A DNA stretch of 64,000 nucleotides, from contig NZ_WKJL01000025.1 in the NCBI RefSeq assembly GCF_009674565.1, positions 16,982 to 80,981 on the forward strand. Direction: 5' to 3'. Within the stretch, counting starts at the first letter, position 1, and every line of letters begins with the position of its first letter. The position numbers and the translations under genes were made by a program. Of this stretch, positions 29,956 to 38,254 are shown one piece after another. The notes under the pieces are model-generated. The model saw only the letters and a list, made by a program, of their open reading frames with translations, did not search any database and was not told the DNA's origin. This stretch comes from Duganella aquatilis (lineage in GTDB: Bacteria; Pseudomonadota; Gammaproteobacteria; Burkholderiales; Burkholderiaceae_D).

Positions 29956-30803
29956 CGCGCCCGCCAGGCGATGACTTCCTGCTGCTGCTCGCCCAGGCCG
30001 GCGATGCCGAGGCGCACCACGTCGCCCTTCTTCAGGAAGCGCTGCGGCTTGCGCCCCATGCCCACGCCCGGCGGCGTGCCGGTGGCGATTACGTCGCCCG
30101 GCTCCAGCGTCATGCACTTCGACACATAGCTGACGATCTGCGCCACCGAGAAAATCATGGTCGAGGTGTTCCCGGTCTGCATGCGCTTGCCGTTGACCTC
30201 CAGGTACAGGTCCAGATCCTGCACGTCGTACAGGTCTTCCGGCGTCACCAGCCACGGACCGACCGGGCCGAAGGTGTCGAAGCCCTTGCCCTTGTCCCAG
30301 GTGCCGCCGCGCTCCAGCTGATACTCGCGCTCCGAAACGTCGTGCACCACCGTGTAGCCGGCCACGTACTTGAGCGCATCGGCTTCGCTGACGTACTGCG
30401 CACACGTGCCGATGACGATGCCCAGCTCCACCTCCCAGTCCATCTTCTTCGAACCCTGCGGCATCATGATCGGATCGTCGGGGCCCGACAGCGCCGTATT
30501 CGCCTTCAGGAAGATGATCGGCTCCTTCGGAATCGGCATGCCCGCTTCGGCCGCGTGGTCGGAATAATTCAGGCCGATGCAGACGAACTTGCCGACGCGC
30601 GCCACCGGCACGCCGAAGCGCGGATTGCCGCGCACCAGCGGCAGCGACGCGTGCGCAATCTTCTCCAGCTTGCGCAAGGCCTTCGGCGCCAGCTGCGCCG
30701 CGTCGACATCGCCGATCACGCCGGACAGGTCGCGCAGCTTGCCCTCATCGTCGATCAAGCCTGGTTTTTCTTTGCCTGGACGGCCGTAACGCACTAGTCT
30801 CAT
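29952..30803 (-). CDS. Fumarylacetoacetate hydrolase family protein
   Basis: This 283-residue enzyme has a FAH C-terminal catalytic fold. Metal-ligand motifs are in DWEVELGIVIG and HDVSERE; NYSDHAAEAG and GTPPGVGMG complete the family pattern. Relatives include hydrolases, decarboxylases and 2-hydroxyhepta-2,4-diene-1,7-dioate isomerase, so the exact reaction is uncertain. Its stop shares CTAG with the chemoreceptor stop (4-bp convergent overlap). Confidence 0.85.
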   Translation of the reverse strand: MRLVRYGRPGKEKPGLIDDEGKLRDLSGVIGDVDAAQLAPKALRKLEKIAHASLPLVRGNPRFGVPVARVGKFVCIGLNYSDHAAEAGMPIPKEPIIFLKANTALSGPDDPIMMPQGSKKMDWEVELGIVIGTCAQYVSEADALKYVAGYTVVHDVSEREYQLERGGTWDKGKGFDTFGPVGPWLVTPEDLYDVQDLDLYLEVNGKRMQTGNTSTMIFSVAQIVSYVSKCMTLEPGDVIATGTPPGVGMGRKPQRFLKKGDVVRLGIAGLGEQQQEVIAWRAR

Positions 30804-30835
30804 ACTTCATCCTCGGTTGTCAGTTCACCGCCATT

Positions 30836-31735
30836 CTAACCGTAGCGCTCCTGTCGCAACCATTTGTTGGCGATGATCTTGGTGCCCTTGACCACCGGCG
30901 CGCCGCCATGCAGCGTCTGCGTGTCTGGCTGGTGGTTGCTGTCGGTGTTCAGGAACCACAGCGCGCTCCCCTTCTTCGGGAAGACCTCCAGCCCCAGCGA
31001 AGGGAAGACCGTGCCGCCGCCCTGCTCCACGTCGCACAGGTACAAGACAAAGGTCGCCAGCCGCTGGCCGCCGCGCGCCAGGTGCGGCCGGTGGCCGGCG
31101 CTGTCGGGATCGAGCCAGTCGTAGTGCGGCCGGTATTCCTGCGTCTGGCCGTACTTCTGCAGCTGGAACGGCTCGGTGCATTCGGGCGACCAGTGCGCCA
31201 AGGCCGCCAGGCGGCGGTCGATGCGCTCGGCCACCTCCGCCTCGCCGCGCTGGATGAAGGCCATCTCCGACGTGCGGCCCTCGTGCACCACGCTGGCGCC
31301 GTCGGCTTCCGCCGTCACCGTCGAGCGGGTGTAGCGCGTGCCGCAATGGGCGACGATGGCGTCGCACTCCGCGTCGCTGAGCACATTCCCGAGCAGGATC
31401 ACCTGCGGCTTTTTCAGCACGAACAGCACCTCCACCTCGCGGTCGGGCGTGGCGATGCGGTTGCTGCTGACGTCAATGTAAGGCATCTCGCGCGGCGCGG
31501 AAAAGGCGCTGGCGGCGGCCGCCGGCGCCGCCGCCGTGCCGCCCGCGGTGGCGGCGCCGGCGCGCATGCGCACCGCCTCGTCGATCGCCGCGCGCGCGAC
31601 CGTCATGCTGTACTGGCCGGAGCGCGCCATGCTGTTGGCCATGTCCAGCGGACTGCAGGCGCGCGCCAGGTTTTCCATGATCCAGTCGCGCCAGGTGAGC
31701 GGCAATGAGGCAAAGGCGTTTTGGTCTTGGGTCAT
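30836..31735 (-). CDS. 2-oxoglutarate/Fe(II) dioxygenase, prolyl-4-hydroxylase type
   Basis: This 299-residue protein starts at ATG 31735; a GTG one codon earlier is possible. The C-terminal P4Hc domain (about 110-299) has the complete iron and cosubstrate set: H204 and D206 (RPHYDW), H276 (QTLHGG) and K284 (VKGTK). The N-terminal 100 residues contain an Ala-rich linker (about 60-80) and no known motif. It is the last gene of a three-gene minus-strand operon, 7 bp after the MFS stop. The substrate could be a protein proline or a free amino acid; context with kamA makes a small-molecule substrate worth considering. Confidence 0.85.
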   Translation of the reverse strand: MTQDQNAFASLPLTWRDWIMENLARACSPLDMANSMARSGQYSMTVARAAIDEAVRMRAGAATAGGTAAAPAAAASAFSAPREMPYIDVSSNRIATPDREVEVLFVLKKPQVILLGNVLSDAECDAIVAHCGTRYTRSTVTAEADGASVVHEGRTSEMAFIQRGEAEVAERIDRRLAALAHWSPECTEPFQLQKYGQTQEYRPHYDWLDPDSAGHRPHLARGGQRLATFVLYLCDVEQGGGTVFPSLGLEVFPKKGSALWFLNTDSNHQPDTQTLHGGAPVVKGTKIIANKWLRQERYG

Positions 31736-31742
31736 CACGTAA

Positions 31743-33035
31743 TCAGGAGCGAGTCGGACGGGAATTCCATTCTACCGGATTGCGCCTGCTCCGCCGCACA
31801 AACCAGATCAGTCCCGGCAGCTGCAGCAGCACCAGCACCGCGAACGCCGCCTGGTAGGCCTGCGCCGGATAGTGCCCCGTCACATCCGGCCGCCAGCATC
31901 CGACTACCAAGCCGAAACCCGCCTGCACCGCGAACGCGCCGAGGAAGATCAGCAGATTCAGACAGGTGGCCGCGCGCCCCGTCAGCGCGCCGGGAAGACT
32001 GAGTGCGACGATGGTGTATTCGATGCCGGTCACCGTGCCGACCAGCGTAAACAACACCGACAGCAGCTGGTAGCTCGGCCGCCAGTTGCACACAAAGCCC
32101 ACCTGCACCGCGATGAACAAGGCCACGCCGGCCGCCGCCACGCGGATCGGCTGCACGCCGCGCCGTCCCGCCCACTCGGTGAGCATGCCGACCGCGATGG
32201 CGCCGAAGATCACCGCCGCCATGCCGAGGTACAACAGGTAGCCGACCGCGTTGTCCGAATAGCGCGCGACGTCGCTCAGCCAGCGTCCTATCCACAGTCC
32301 TTGGATGCCGAAGAACACCGTGTGCGGCACCAGCACCAGCGCCGCCATTTCGCGGAAGGCCGGATGGCGATACACCTCGCGCATGGCATCGAGCAGCGCC
32401 GGCTTGCGCATGGCGCCGGGCTGCGGCGGCGACAGCGCGCGGATCAGGATGCCGATCAGCGCCGCCGCAGCCGCCAGCCACAGGAACAGGCCGCGCCAGT
32501 CCATATGGTCCAGCGCCATCCGCACCGGCAGCGTGGCCGCCGCCGCACCGAGGCCGCCAATGGCGATCAGATAGCCCTGCACCGACGGCAGCCGCGCCGG
32601 CGCGATCCAGGTGGAGATGGCCTTTACAGCCGACATGAAGCAGCCGCCCAGTCCCAGGCCGATGACGGCGCGCGCCACCAGCAGCTGCGTGAAGGTGTGG
32701 CCGCCGGCGAAAGCCAGCGCGCCGACGCCGGCCAGCAGCAGCATCGGCGGCTGCACCGTGGCCGGTCCCCAGCGGTCCAGCGCCATCCCGACCGGCAGCT
32801 GCGCCAGCGCGAACGCCAGGAAGAAAGCACTGGTCAGCAGCCCAAGCTCGCCGGGCGTCAGCGCCAGCGCCGCCACCAGCTGCGGCGCCAGCGTCGCGTT
32901 CACCGTCCGCATCAGGCACGAAAGAAAATGGCCCAGCGCGAACGGCAGAAACACCATCACAAACACTGCGCGGCCGGACAACGACGATGCGTCAGCCTGC
33001 GGCGCGACGGGCGGCACGGAATCGTCGCGCATCAT
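31743..33035 (-). CDS. MFS transporter
   Basis: This is a 430-residue integral inner-membrane protein with about 12 hydrophobic segments. Family signatures are GMALDRWGPATVQPP (loop 2-3) and RAVIGLGLGGCFMSA (TM4 region). A double ATG sits at 33035 and 33032. It lies between the kamA gene (13 bp upstream) and the dioxygenase gene (7 bp downstream), which suggests that it imports their substrate or exports their product. The direction of transport is unknown. Confidence 0.88.
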   Translation of the reverse strand: MMRDDSVPPVAPQADASSLSGRAVFVMVFLPFALGHFLSCLMRTVNATLAPQLVAALALTPGELGLLTSAFFLAFALAQLPVGMALDRWGPATVQPPMLLLAGVGALAFAGGHTFTQLLVARAVIGLGLGGCFMSAVKAISTWIAPARLPSVQGYLIAIGGLGAAAATLPVRMALDHMDWRGLFLWLAAAAALIGILIRALSPPQPGAMRKPALLDAMREVYRHPAFREMAALVLVPHTVFFGIQGLWIGRWLSDVARYSDNAVGYLLYLGMAAVIFGAIAVGMLTEWAGRRGVQPIRVAAAGVALFIAVQVGFVCNWRPSYQLLSVLFTLVGTVTGIEYTIVALSLPGALTGRAATCLNLLIFLGAFAVQAGFGLVVGCWRPDVTGHYPAQAYQAAFAVLVLLQLPGLIWFVRRSRRNPVEWNSRPTRS

Positions 33036-33048
33036 CGCCGTCCCGCGC

Positions 33049-34464
33049 TCAGGCGGCGGTGTGCGAATCGCAGCCGGCCGCCGACGCCGCGCCGCCCTCC
33101 GCGCGCGCCGACAGCAGCGGAATCACCTTGCGCACGCCCGGCGGTTCGGCGCCATATTCGCTGCGGCTGCCGCCCTCCTCCTCGAAGAAAAACTTCTCCC
33201 TGCCGAACGCCGGTTTCAACTCGTCCATCCACGTCGCAAGCGGATCGAACTTCGCATAAAACGGCTTGCGCACCCAGTCCGGATTGCGCGCCTGCAGGAA
33301 CTGCAAGGCAAACACCTTCTCCCCGCCGATGGTCGCGATCCCGTCGATCACCACCTTGCCAGGAAAAGCGCTCATCGACGGCCCGCGCACCGTGCGCGAC
33401 AAACCGGACACCATCTGATACGCCGCCTGGAAAATCTCGTGCGCGCGCGCCAGCGGCAACTGGAAATACTCGCGCGGCCCGGTATCCCGCTCGACGAACA
33501 TATAGTACGGAATCGCCCCCAGCCGCACGCCGGTCTGCCACAGTTCCGCCCACGACGCCGGATCTTCATTGATATGCCGGATCAACGGCCCCTGCATGCG
33601 CAAGGTCGCGCCGGTGCCGACGATGCGCTTGACCGCCTGCTGCGCCACCTCCTGCCGCAATTCCACCGCATGGTTGTAATGCCCCATGATCGCCATGTTC
33701 TTGCCCGCCCTGACCACGCGCTCGAACAAACGCAGCAAATCGTCCGCATCGCGGTCCGACACAAAGCGCTGCGGCCAATACGCCACCGACTTGGTGCCGA
33801 TGCGGATGTTCTGGATATGCCCCAGCTCCGGCGCCAGCAGCGGCTCGATGTACGCCTCCAGCGAACGCGTGTTCATGATCAGCGGATCGCCGCCGGTGAT
33901 CAGCACATCGGTCACCTCCGGATGCATGCGCAGGTACGACGCCAGCTCGTGCGACTCCTTCGCATCGAACTTCAAATCATCCATGCCGACGAACTGCGGC
34001 CAGCGGAAGCAGAAGGTGCAGTACGCGTGGCAGGTCTGCCCGGAACTCGGGAAGAACAAAACAGTCTCCTTGTACTTGTGCTGCAAGCCCTTCAACGGTG
34101 CATCGTTCACGCGCGGCACGTTGTGCGTCATCTGCCCGGCCGGATGGGGATTCATGCGCAGGCGGATGCGCCGCACCAGCTCCACCAGCGCCGGCTGGTC
34201 GGCCCTGCCCAGCACCAGCTCCTTCAGCCGCGCATAGTCGTCCGGCGCCAGCATGTCGCGGTGCGGGAACGTCAGCCGGTAGATCGGATCGTCCGGAATG
34301 TTGTTCCAGTCGATCAGATGATCGAGCACATATTCATTGGTGCGGAACGGCAGCACATGCGACACCACCTGCACCGCCTCCTGCAAATCGGGCGGTATCC
34401 ACTCCCACTGCCGCGAGTGCGAAATGGTCTGGCGTATAAACGGTTTGAATTTAGGCGTATCCAT
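33049..34464 (-). CDS. KamA-family radical SAM aminomutase (lysine 2,3-aminomutase-like)
   Basis: This 471-residue protein starts at ATG 34464 (AGGA upstream; a GTG one codon earlier is possible). The radical SAM cluster is C145, C149 and C152 in CHAYCTFC. Other family motifs are ITGGDPLIMNT (SAM binding), GHYNHAVELRQE, and AFPGKVVIDG, whose Lys is the candidate PLP anchor. Family enzymes turn L-lysine into beta-lysine using SAM, PLP and a 4Fe-4S cluster. It is longer than the EF-P-modifying EpmB and no epmA or efp is nearby, which favours small-molecule metabolism. No beta-lysine acetyltransferase (ablB) is present. It is first in the operon with the MFS transporter and the dioxygenase. Confidence 0.88.
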   Translation of the reverse strand: MDTPKFKPFIRQTISHSRQWEWIPPDLQEAVQVVSHVLPFRTNEYVLDHLIDWNNIPDDPIYRLTFPHRDMLAPDDYARLKELVLGRADQPALVELVRRIRLRMNPHPAGQMTHNVPRVNDAPLKGLQHKYKETVLFFPSSGQTCHAYCTFCFRWPQFVGMDDLKFDAKESHELASYLRMHPEVTDVLITGGDPLIMNTRSLEAYIEPLLAPELGHIQNIRIGTKSVAYWPQRFVSDRDADDLLRLFERVVRAGKNMAIMGHYNHAVELRQEVAQQAVKRIVGTGATLRMQGPLIRHINEDPASWAELWQTGVRLGAIPYYMFVERDTGPREYFQLPLARAHEIFQAAYQMVSGLSRTVRGPSMSAFPGKVVIDGIATIGGEKVFALQFLQARNPDWVRKPFYAKFDPLATWMDELKPAFGREKFFFEEEGGSRSEYGAEPPGVRKVIPLLSARAEGGAASAAGCDSHTAA

Positions 34465-34599
34465 CACGAAGTCCTGTTGTGAAAGGTCGGAAACCCCATG
34501 CTAGGCCGCGCGCCGCCACTCAGTCTTGCGCGAACGCAACTCCTGAAATTGCTGGCGGCGTACAGTTCATAGCGTCATCCACCCGACAGGAGCTCGCTC

Positions 34600-35046
34600 A
34601 TGAAAACCCTCGTTAGCATCGCGCTTGCCGCCTCTGCGCTGTCCGCGCTGGCCGCCGAACCGACTGAAAAAGACGCCATCGCCATGGCCGAAAAAGGCGC
34701 CGCCTTCATCAAGACCAACGGCCAGGACGCCTTCATTAAAAAGATCGCCGCCAAGGATCCCGATTACCTGCAAGGCTCGCTGTACGTGGACGTGCGCGAC
34801 ATCAAGACCGGCATCGTGCTGGCGCACCCGGTCAACCCCTCCATCGTCGGCAAGGACCTGACCGACATCCCCGACGCCAGCGGCAAGAAGTACCGCCGCG
34901 AGATCATCGAACTGGCGGCAAAAAAAGGCCACGGCTGGGTGGACTACCAGTACAAGAATCCCACCACCGGCAAGATCGAACCCAAGACCACCTACATCCT
35001 GCGCGTCGGCGACATCGTGCTGGAAGCGGGCATCTACAAAAAATAG
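34600..35046 (+). CDS. Secreted single-Cache-domain protein
   Basis: This 148-residue protein has a signal peptide (MKTLVSIALAASALSALAA). The rest is a single small Cache domain: helix KDAIAMAEKGAAFIKTNG, then YVDVRDIKTGIVLAHPVNPSIVGKDL and GWVDYQYKNPTTGKIEPKTT. Cache domains bind small molecules and normally sit inside receptors. Here the domain is free and periplasmic. It precedes a chemoreceptor gene by 27 bp, so it may bind a ligand and present it to that receptor (inference). Confidence 0.82.
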   Translation: MKTLVSIALAASALSALAAEPTEKDAIAMAEKGAAFIKTNGQDAFIKKIAAKDPDYLQGSLYVDVRDIKTGIVLAHPVNPSIVGKDLTDIPDASGKKYRREIIELAAKKGHGWVDYQYKNPTTGKIEPKTTYILRVGDIVLEAGIYKK

Positions 35047-35073
35047 GCGCCGCGCCGGCGCCGGGAGGGCATC

Positions 35074-36711
35074 ATGCTGAACAAACTGCGTATCGGTCCC
35101 AAACTGCTGCTCGCGCCCATGCTGGTGCTGGTGCTGCTGATCGCCACCGCCGCCGCGTCCTACCTCGGCATGCTGCGCCAGAACGCGTCGCTGGAAAACC
35201 TGGTGCAGGTGCGCGCCGCCCGCCTCAAGATCGCGGCCGACGTCAGCGGCGAAGCGCGCTACGCCCATGCCCACATCTACCAGCTGCTGGCCTGGGTCAA
35301 CGGCAGCTTCGCGCAATCACGGCTGGACGCCCTGGCGCACGACATCAGGACGCGCCACGCCGCCATCGACAGGCAGTTGCGCGACCTCGACGCGCTGGCC
35401 GACGACAGCGAACGCAAGATCGTCGCCCAGTCGCTGCAAGCCCTCAACGCCTACCGCAAGGCCGTCCTCGAAACCATGGACATGGCGCAGGCCGACCAGA
35501 GCATCGCCACCAACGCCATGGCCATCGCCGAAAAACAGTTCCTGCTGCTGAACGAGCAGCTGGCGCAATTGTCGACGCTGGAAAAGCAGCTCAGCGAACA
35601 GGCGCACGCGCAGGCCAAGGCCGACTTCAAAACGCTCAACACCAGCATGACCGTCATGGTGCTGCTGTCGATCGCGCTGTCGATCGGCGTGACCATGGCG
35701 GTGCGCAGCGCCATGCTGCGCGACATCCGCGCCATCGCCGACGTGGTGATCGCGCTGGCCGCCGGTCGCCTCGCCGCCGGCCGCAGCACCGAAGGCCGCG
35801 ACGAAATCGCCGACACCGCGCGCATGCTGGACCAGACCATGAGCAACCTGACGCAAACGCTCACCACCATCCTCGGCGCGGTGCGCTCGATCGATACCGC
35901 CGCGCGCGAAATCGCCACCGGCAACCTGGATCTGTCGACCCGCACCGAAATGCAGGCCAGCTCGCTGGAGCAGACCGCCAGCGCCATGAACAGCCTGACG
36001 CAGGCCGTGCAGGCCAACGCCGCCAACGCGCGCCAGGCCTGCCAGCTGGCCGAAGGCGCCAGCGATCTGGCGCGCCACGGCGGCGCAGCGATGGAAGACG
36101 CGGTGCAGACCATGGCCTCGATCCGCGCCAGCTCGCGCCAGATCGTCGACATCATCGCCGTCATCGACGGCATCTCGTTCCAGACCAATATCCTGGCGCT
36201 GAACGCTGCCGTCGAAGCGGCGCGCGCCGGCGAACAGGGACGCGGCTTCGCCGTGGTGGCGGCCGAGGTGCGCACGCTGGCGCAGCGCTCCGCCGCCGCC
36301 GCCAAGGAAATCAAGACGCTGATCGCCGCCTCGGTCGCCACCATCGACAGCGGCAGCGCCTCGGTGCAGCAGGCCGGCGAGCGCATGGGCGGCATCGTCG
36401 CCGCCGTGCAGCAGGTCAACGACATCATCGCCCGCATCAGCGCCGCCAGCGCCGAGCAGGCGCAGGGCATCGCCGAAGTCAATCAGGCGGTGGGTCAGAT
36501 GGATGATGTGACGCAGCAGAACGCCGCGCTGGTGGAACAGGCCGCGGCGGCGGCGGCCAGCCTGCAGGACCAGGCCGGCCACCTGTCGCAGGCGGTGTCG
36601 GTGTTCAAGCTAGAGCCGTCGCATGGGCTTGCTCAGAAAGCGCGACCCGCCCTCGACGAAGCGCCACGGCAGCTCCACCGCTTTGGAAATGCCGATGCGC
36701 GGGCCGGCTAG
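35074..36711 (+). CDS. Methyl-accepting chemotaxis protein with antisense-overlapping tail
   Basis: This 545-residue chemoreceptor starts at ATG 35074, preceded by GGGAGGG. TM1 is at about 11-33, a helical periplasmic domain at 34-190, TM2 at about 191-212, then HAMP and the signalling domain with the tip IDGISFQTNILALNAAVEAA. The normal receptor end is SVFKLEP near residue 512. The last 33 residues are read through the antisense strand of the convergent DNA glycosylase gene (102-bp overlap), so this tail is probably recent and not conserved. It is the likely partner of the Cache protein upstream. Confidence 0.9.
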   Translation: MLNKLRIGPKLLLAPMLVLVLLIATAAASYLGMLRQNASLENLVQVRAARLKIAADVSGEARYAHAHIYQLLAWVNGSFAQSRLDALAHDIRTRHAAIDRQLRDLDALADDSERKIVAQSLQALNAYRKAVLETMDMAQADQSIATNAMAIAEKQFLLLNEQLAQLSTLEKQLSEQAHAQAKADFKTLNTSMTVMVLLSIALSIGVTMAVRSAMLRDIRAIADVVIALAAGRLAAGRSTEGRDEIADTARMLDQTMSNLTQTLTTILGAVRSIDTAAREIATGNLDLSTRTEMQASSLEQTASAMNSLTQAVQANAANARQACQLAEGASDLARHGGAAMEDAVQTMASIRASSRQIVDIIAVIDGISFQTNILALNAAVEAARAGEQGRGFAVVAAEVRTLAQRSAAAAKEIKTLIAASVATIDSGSASVQQAGERMGGIVAAVQQVNDIIARISAASAEQAQGIAEVNQAVGQMDDVTQQNAALVEQAAAAAASLQDQAGHLSQAVSVFKLEPSHGLAQKARPALDEAPRQLHRFGNADARAG

Positions 36712-37188
36712 CACCTCCAGCGGCCGTGCGGCATCGCGCGGCAGCAGCAGAAACGGCGGCTCCGCCAGGGGCAGATTGTTCAGCGCCCGTGTCACGCCCA
36801 GCGCCTGGCCCAGCCTCCCCGGTCCGGCGCACAGCAGCCGCACATCGTCCAGCCCGCGCCGTTCGCGCATCGCGTCCACGCCTTCGACCGGCTCCAGCGC
36901 GCGAATCAGCACCCCGGCGCCGTGGCCCGGCTCGCGGCAGACGAAATTCAGACACCAGTGGATGCCGTGCGACTGGTACACATAGCTGCGCGCCGGCGGC
37001 CCGAACATGGAAAAATTGCGCGGCGTCTCGCCGCCGTAGCAGTGCGAGGCCGGCTCCTCGCGGTCGTAGGCTTCGGTCTCGACGATGCGGCCGCCGACGC
37101 CGTTGACCAGCAGCGTCACGCCGATCAGCTGTTCCGCCACCAGCTCGGATGGCGCACTGAAATCGATCCCCGCAAGATTCGTAATCAT
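36610..37188 (-). CDS. 3-methyladenine DNA glycosylase (AAG/Mpg family)
   Basis: This 192-residue protein of the Mpg family (Pfam Pur_DNA_glyco) excises alkylated purines. The family text ARSYVYQSHGIHWCLNFVC is present, with the general base Glu in RIVETEAYDREEPASHCYGG; CAGPGRLGQALGV follows. The length is normal, so its 3' end is real and the overlap comes from the chemoreceptor gene. ATG is at 37188. Confidence 0.9.
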   Translation of the reverse strand: MITNLAGIDFSAPSELVAEQLIGVTLLVNGVGGRIVETEAYDREEPASHCYGGETPRNFSMFGPPARSYVYQSHGIHWCLNFVCREPGHGAGVLIRALEPVEGVDAMRERRGLDDVRLLCAGPGRLGQALGVTRALNNLPLAEPPFLLLPRDAARPLEVLAGPRIGISKAVELPWRFVEGGSRFLSKPMRRL

Positions 37189-37372
37189 GCGTCTATTCTA
37201 AATGGCAAACTGGACCACACGATTACATAAGTCATGCCAAATGATTATCAAATCCCGATAATTCACGACAAAATATTGCCCGTTGCACAGAAAATCAGCA
37301 CAAATTCGCGCAATCGCCGGCCGCTTGCGGCGATAATCGAGGGTACGATTGCCTTTACCCCTGAGAATCACA

Positions 37373-38239
37373 ATGACGACAGCAGCTGCCCAAGCCTTGC
37401 CAACAGAAAACGCGGTGGAAGACGCGCTGATGCGCTCCATCCGTATTCCGCCGCGGCCCAGCCTGCTCGTCGACCTGCAGCGCGAGCTGGCCAAGGATGA
37501 TCCGTCGCCGCGCCAGATCGCCCGCATCATCGGCAACGACGTCGGCATGTCCGGCGCGCTGCTGAAGCTGGCCAACTCGCCGTTCTTCGGCGCCGCCCGC
37601 AAGGCCAAGTCGGTGGAACAGGCGATCAACTTCCTCGGCATCAACCAGTGCGCGGCGCTGCTGACCGGGCTGCTGGCGCGCCAGGCCATCGAAGGCAAGG
37701 AAGCGGACCTCAACGCCTTTTGGGAAATCTCGGCGCGCCGCGCCCAGGCGCTGGTGTTCACCTCGCGCAAGCTGCGCATCGCGCCGCCGGACATCGCCCA
37801 CACCTTCGGCCTGTTCTGCGACATCGGCGTGCCGCTGCTGATGAACCGCTTCACCGACTACGCCGCCACCTACGACCAGGCCTGCAACGACGCCGACCGC
37901 GTCTTCACCGCCATCGAGGACGCGCGCTACAGCACCAACCACGCCGCCATCGGCTGCCTGCTGGCGCGCAACTGGGGCCTGTCGCCGGACGTCTCCTGGG
38001 CCATCCTGCTGCACCACGACTACCGCGTGCTGGACGACCCGTCCACCGACGACGCCATCCGCTCGCTGGTGGCGCTGTCGGTGCTGGCCGACAAAGGCAT
38101 CCAGCGCCTGCACAACCGCACCACCTCCTACGAATGGGACAAGGGCGGCGAAAGCGCCTGCCGCCACCTCGGCCTGACCGAAGATGAAACCGAAGACCTG
38201 CTCGACGAGCTGAACGAAACCTTCCACACCGAACGATAA
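37373..38239 (+). CDS. HDOD-domain signalling protein
   Basis: This 288-residue cytosolic protein has an HDOD fold: IGNDVGMSGALLKLANSPFFG, AINFLGINQCAALLTGL, FGLFCDIGVPLL and a late LLHHDYRVL. HDOD proteins act in signalling and motility networks but usually lack full HD phosphodiesterase catalysis. ATG 37373 follows a long AT-rich upstream region. It is followed by the DUF2863-like gene after 15 bp, so a shared transcript is likely. Confidence 0.82.
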   Translation: MTTAAAQALPTENAVEDALMRSIRIPPRPSLLVDLQRELAKDDPSPRQIARIIGNDVGMSGALLKLANSPFFGAARKAKSVEQAINFLGINQCAALLTGLLARQAIEGKEADLNAFWEISARRAQALVFTSRKLRIAPPDIAHTFGLFCDIGVPLLMNRFTDYAATYDQACNDADRVFTAIEDARYSTNHAAIGCLLARNWGLSPDVSWAILLHHDYRVLDDPSTDDAIRSLVALSVLADKGIQRLHNRTTSYEWDKGGESACRHLGLTEDETEDLLDELNETFHTER

Positions 38240-38254
38240 GAACAAAGCAAGCCC

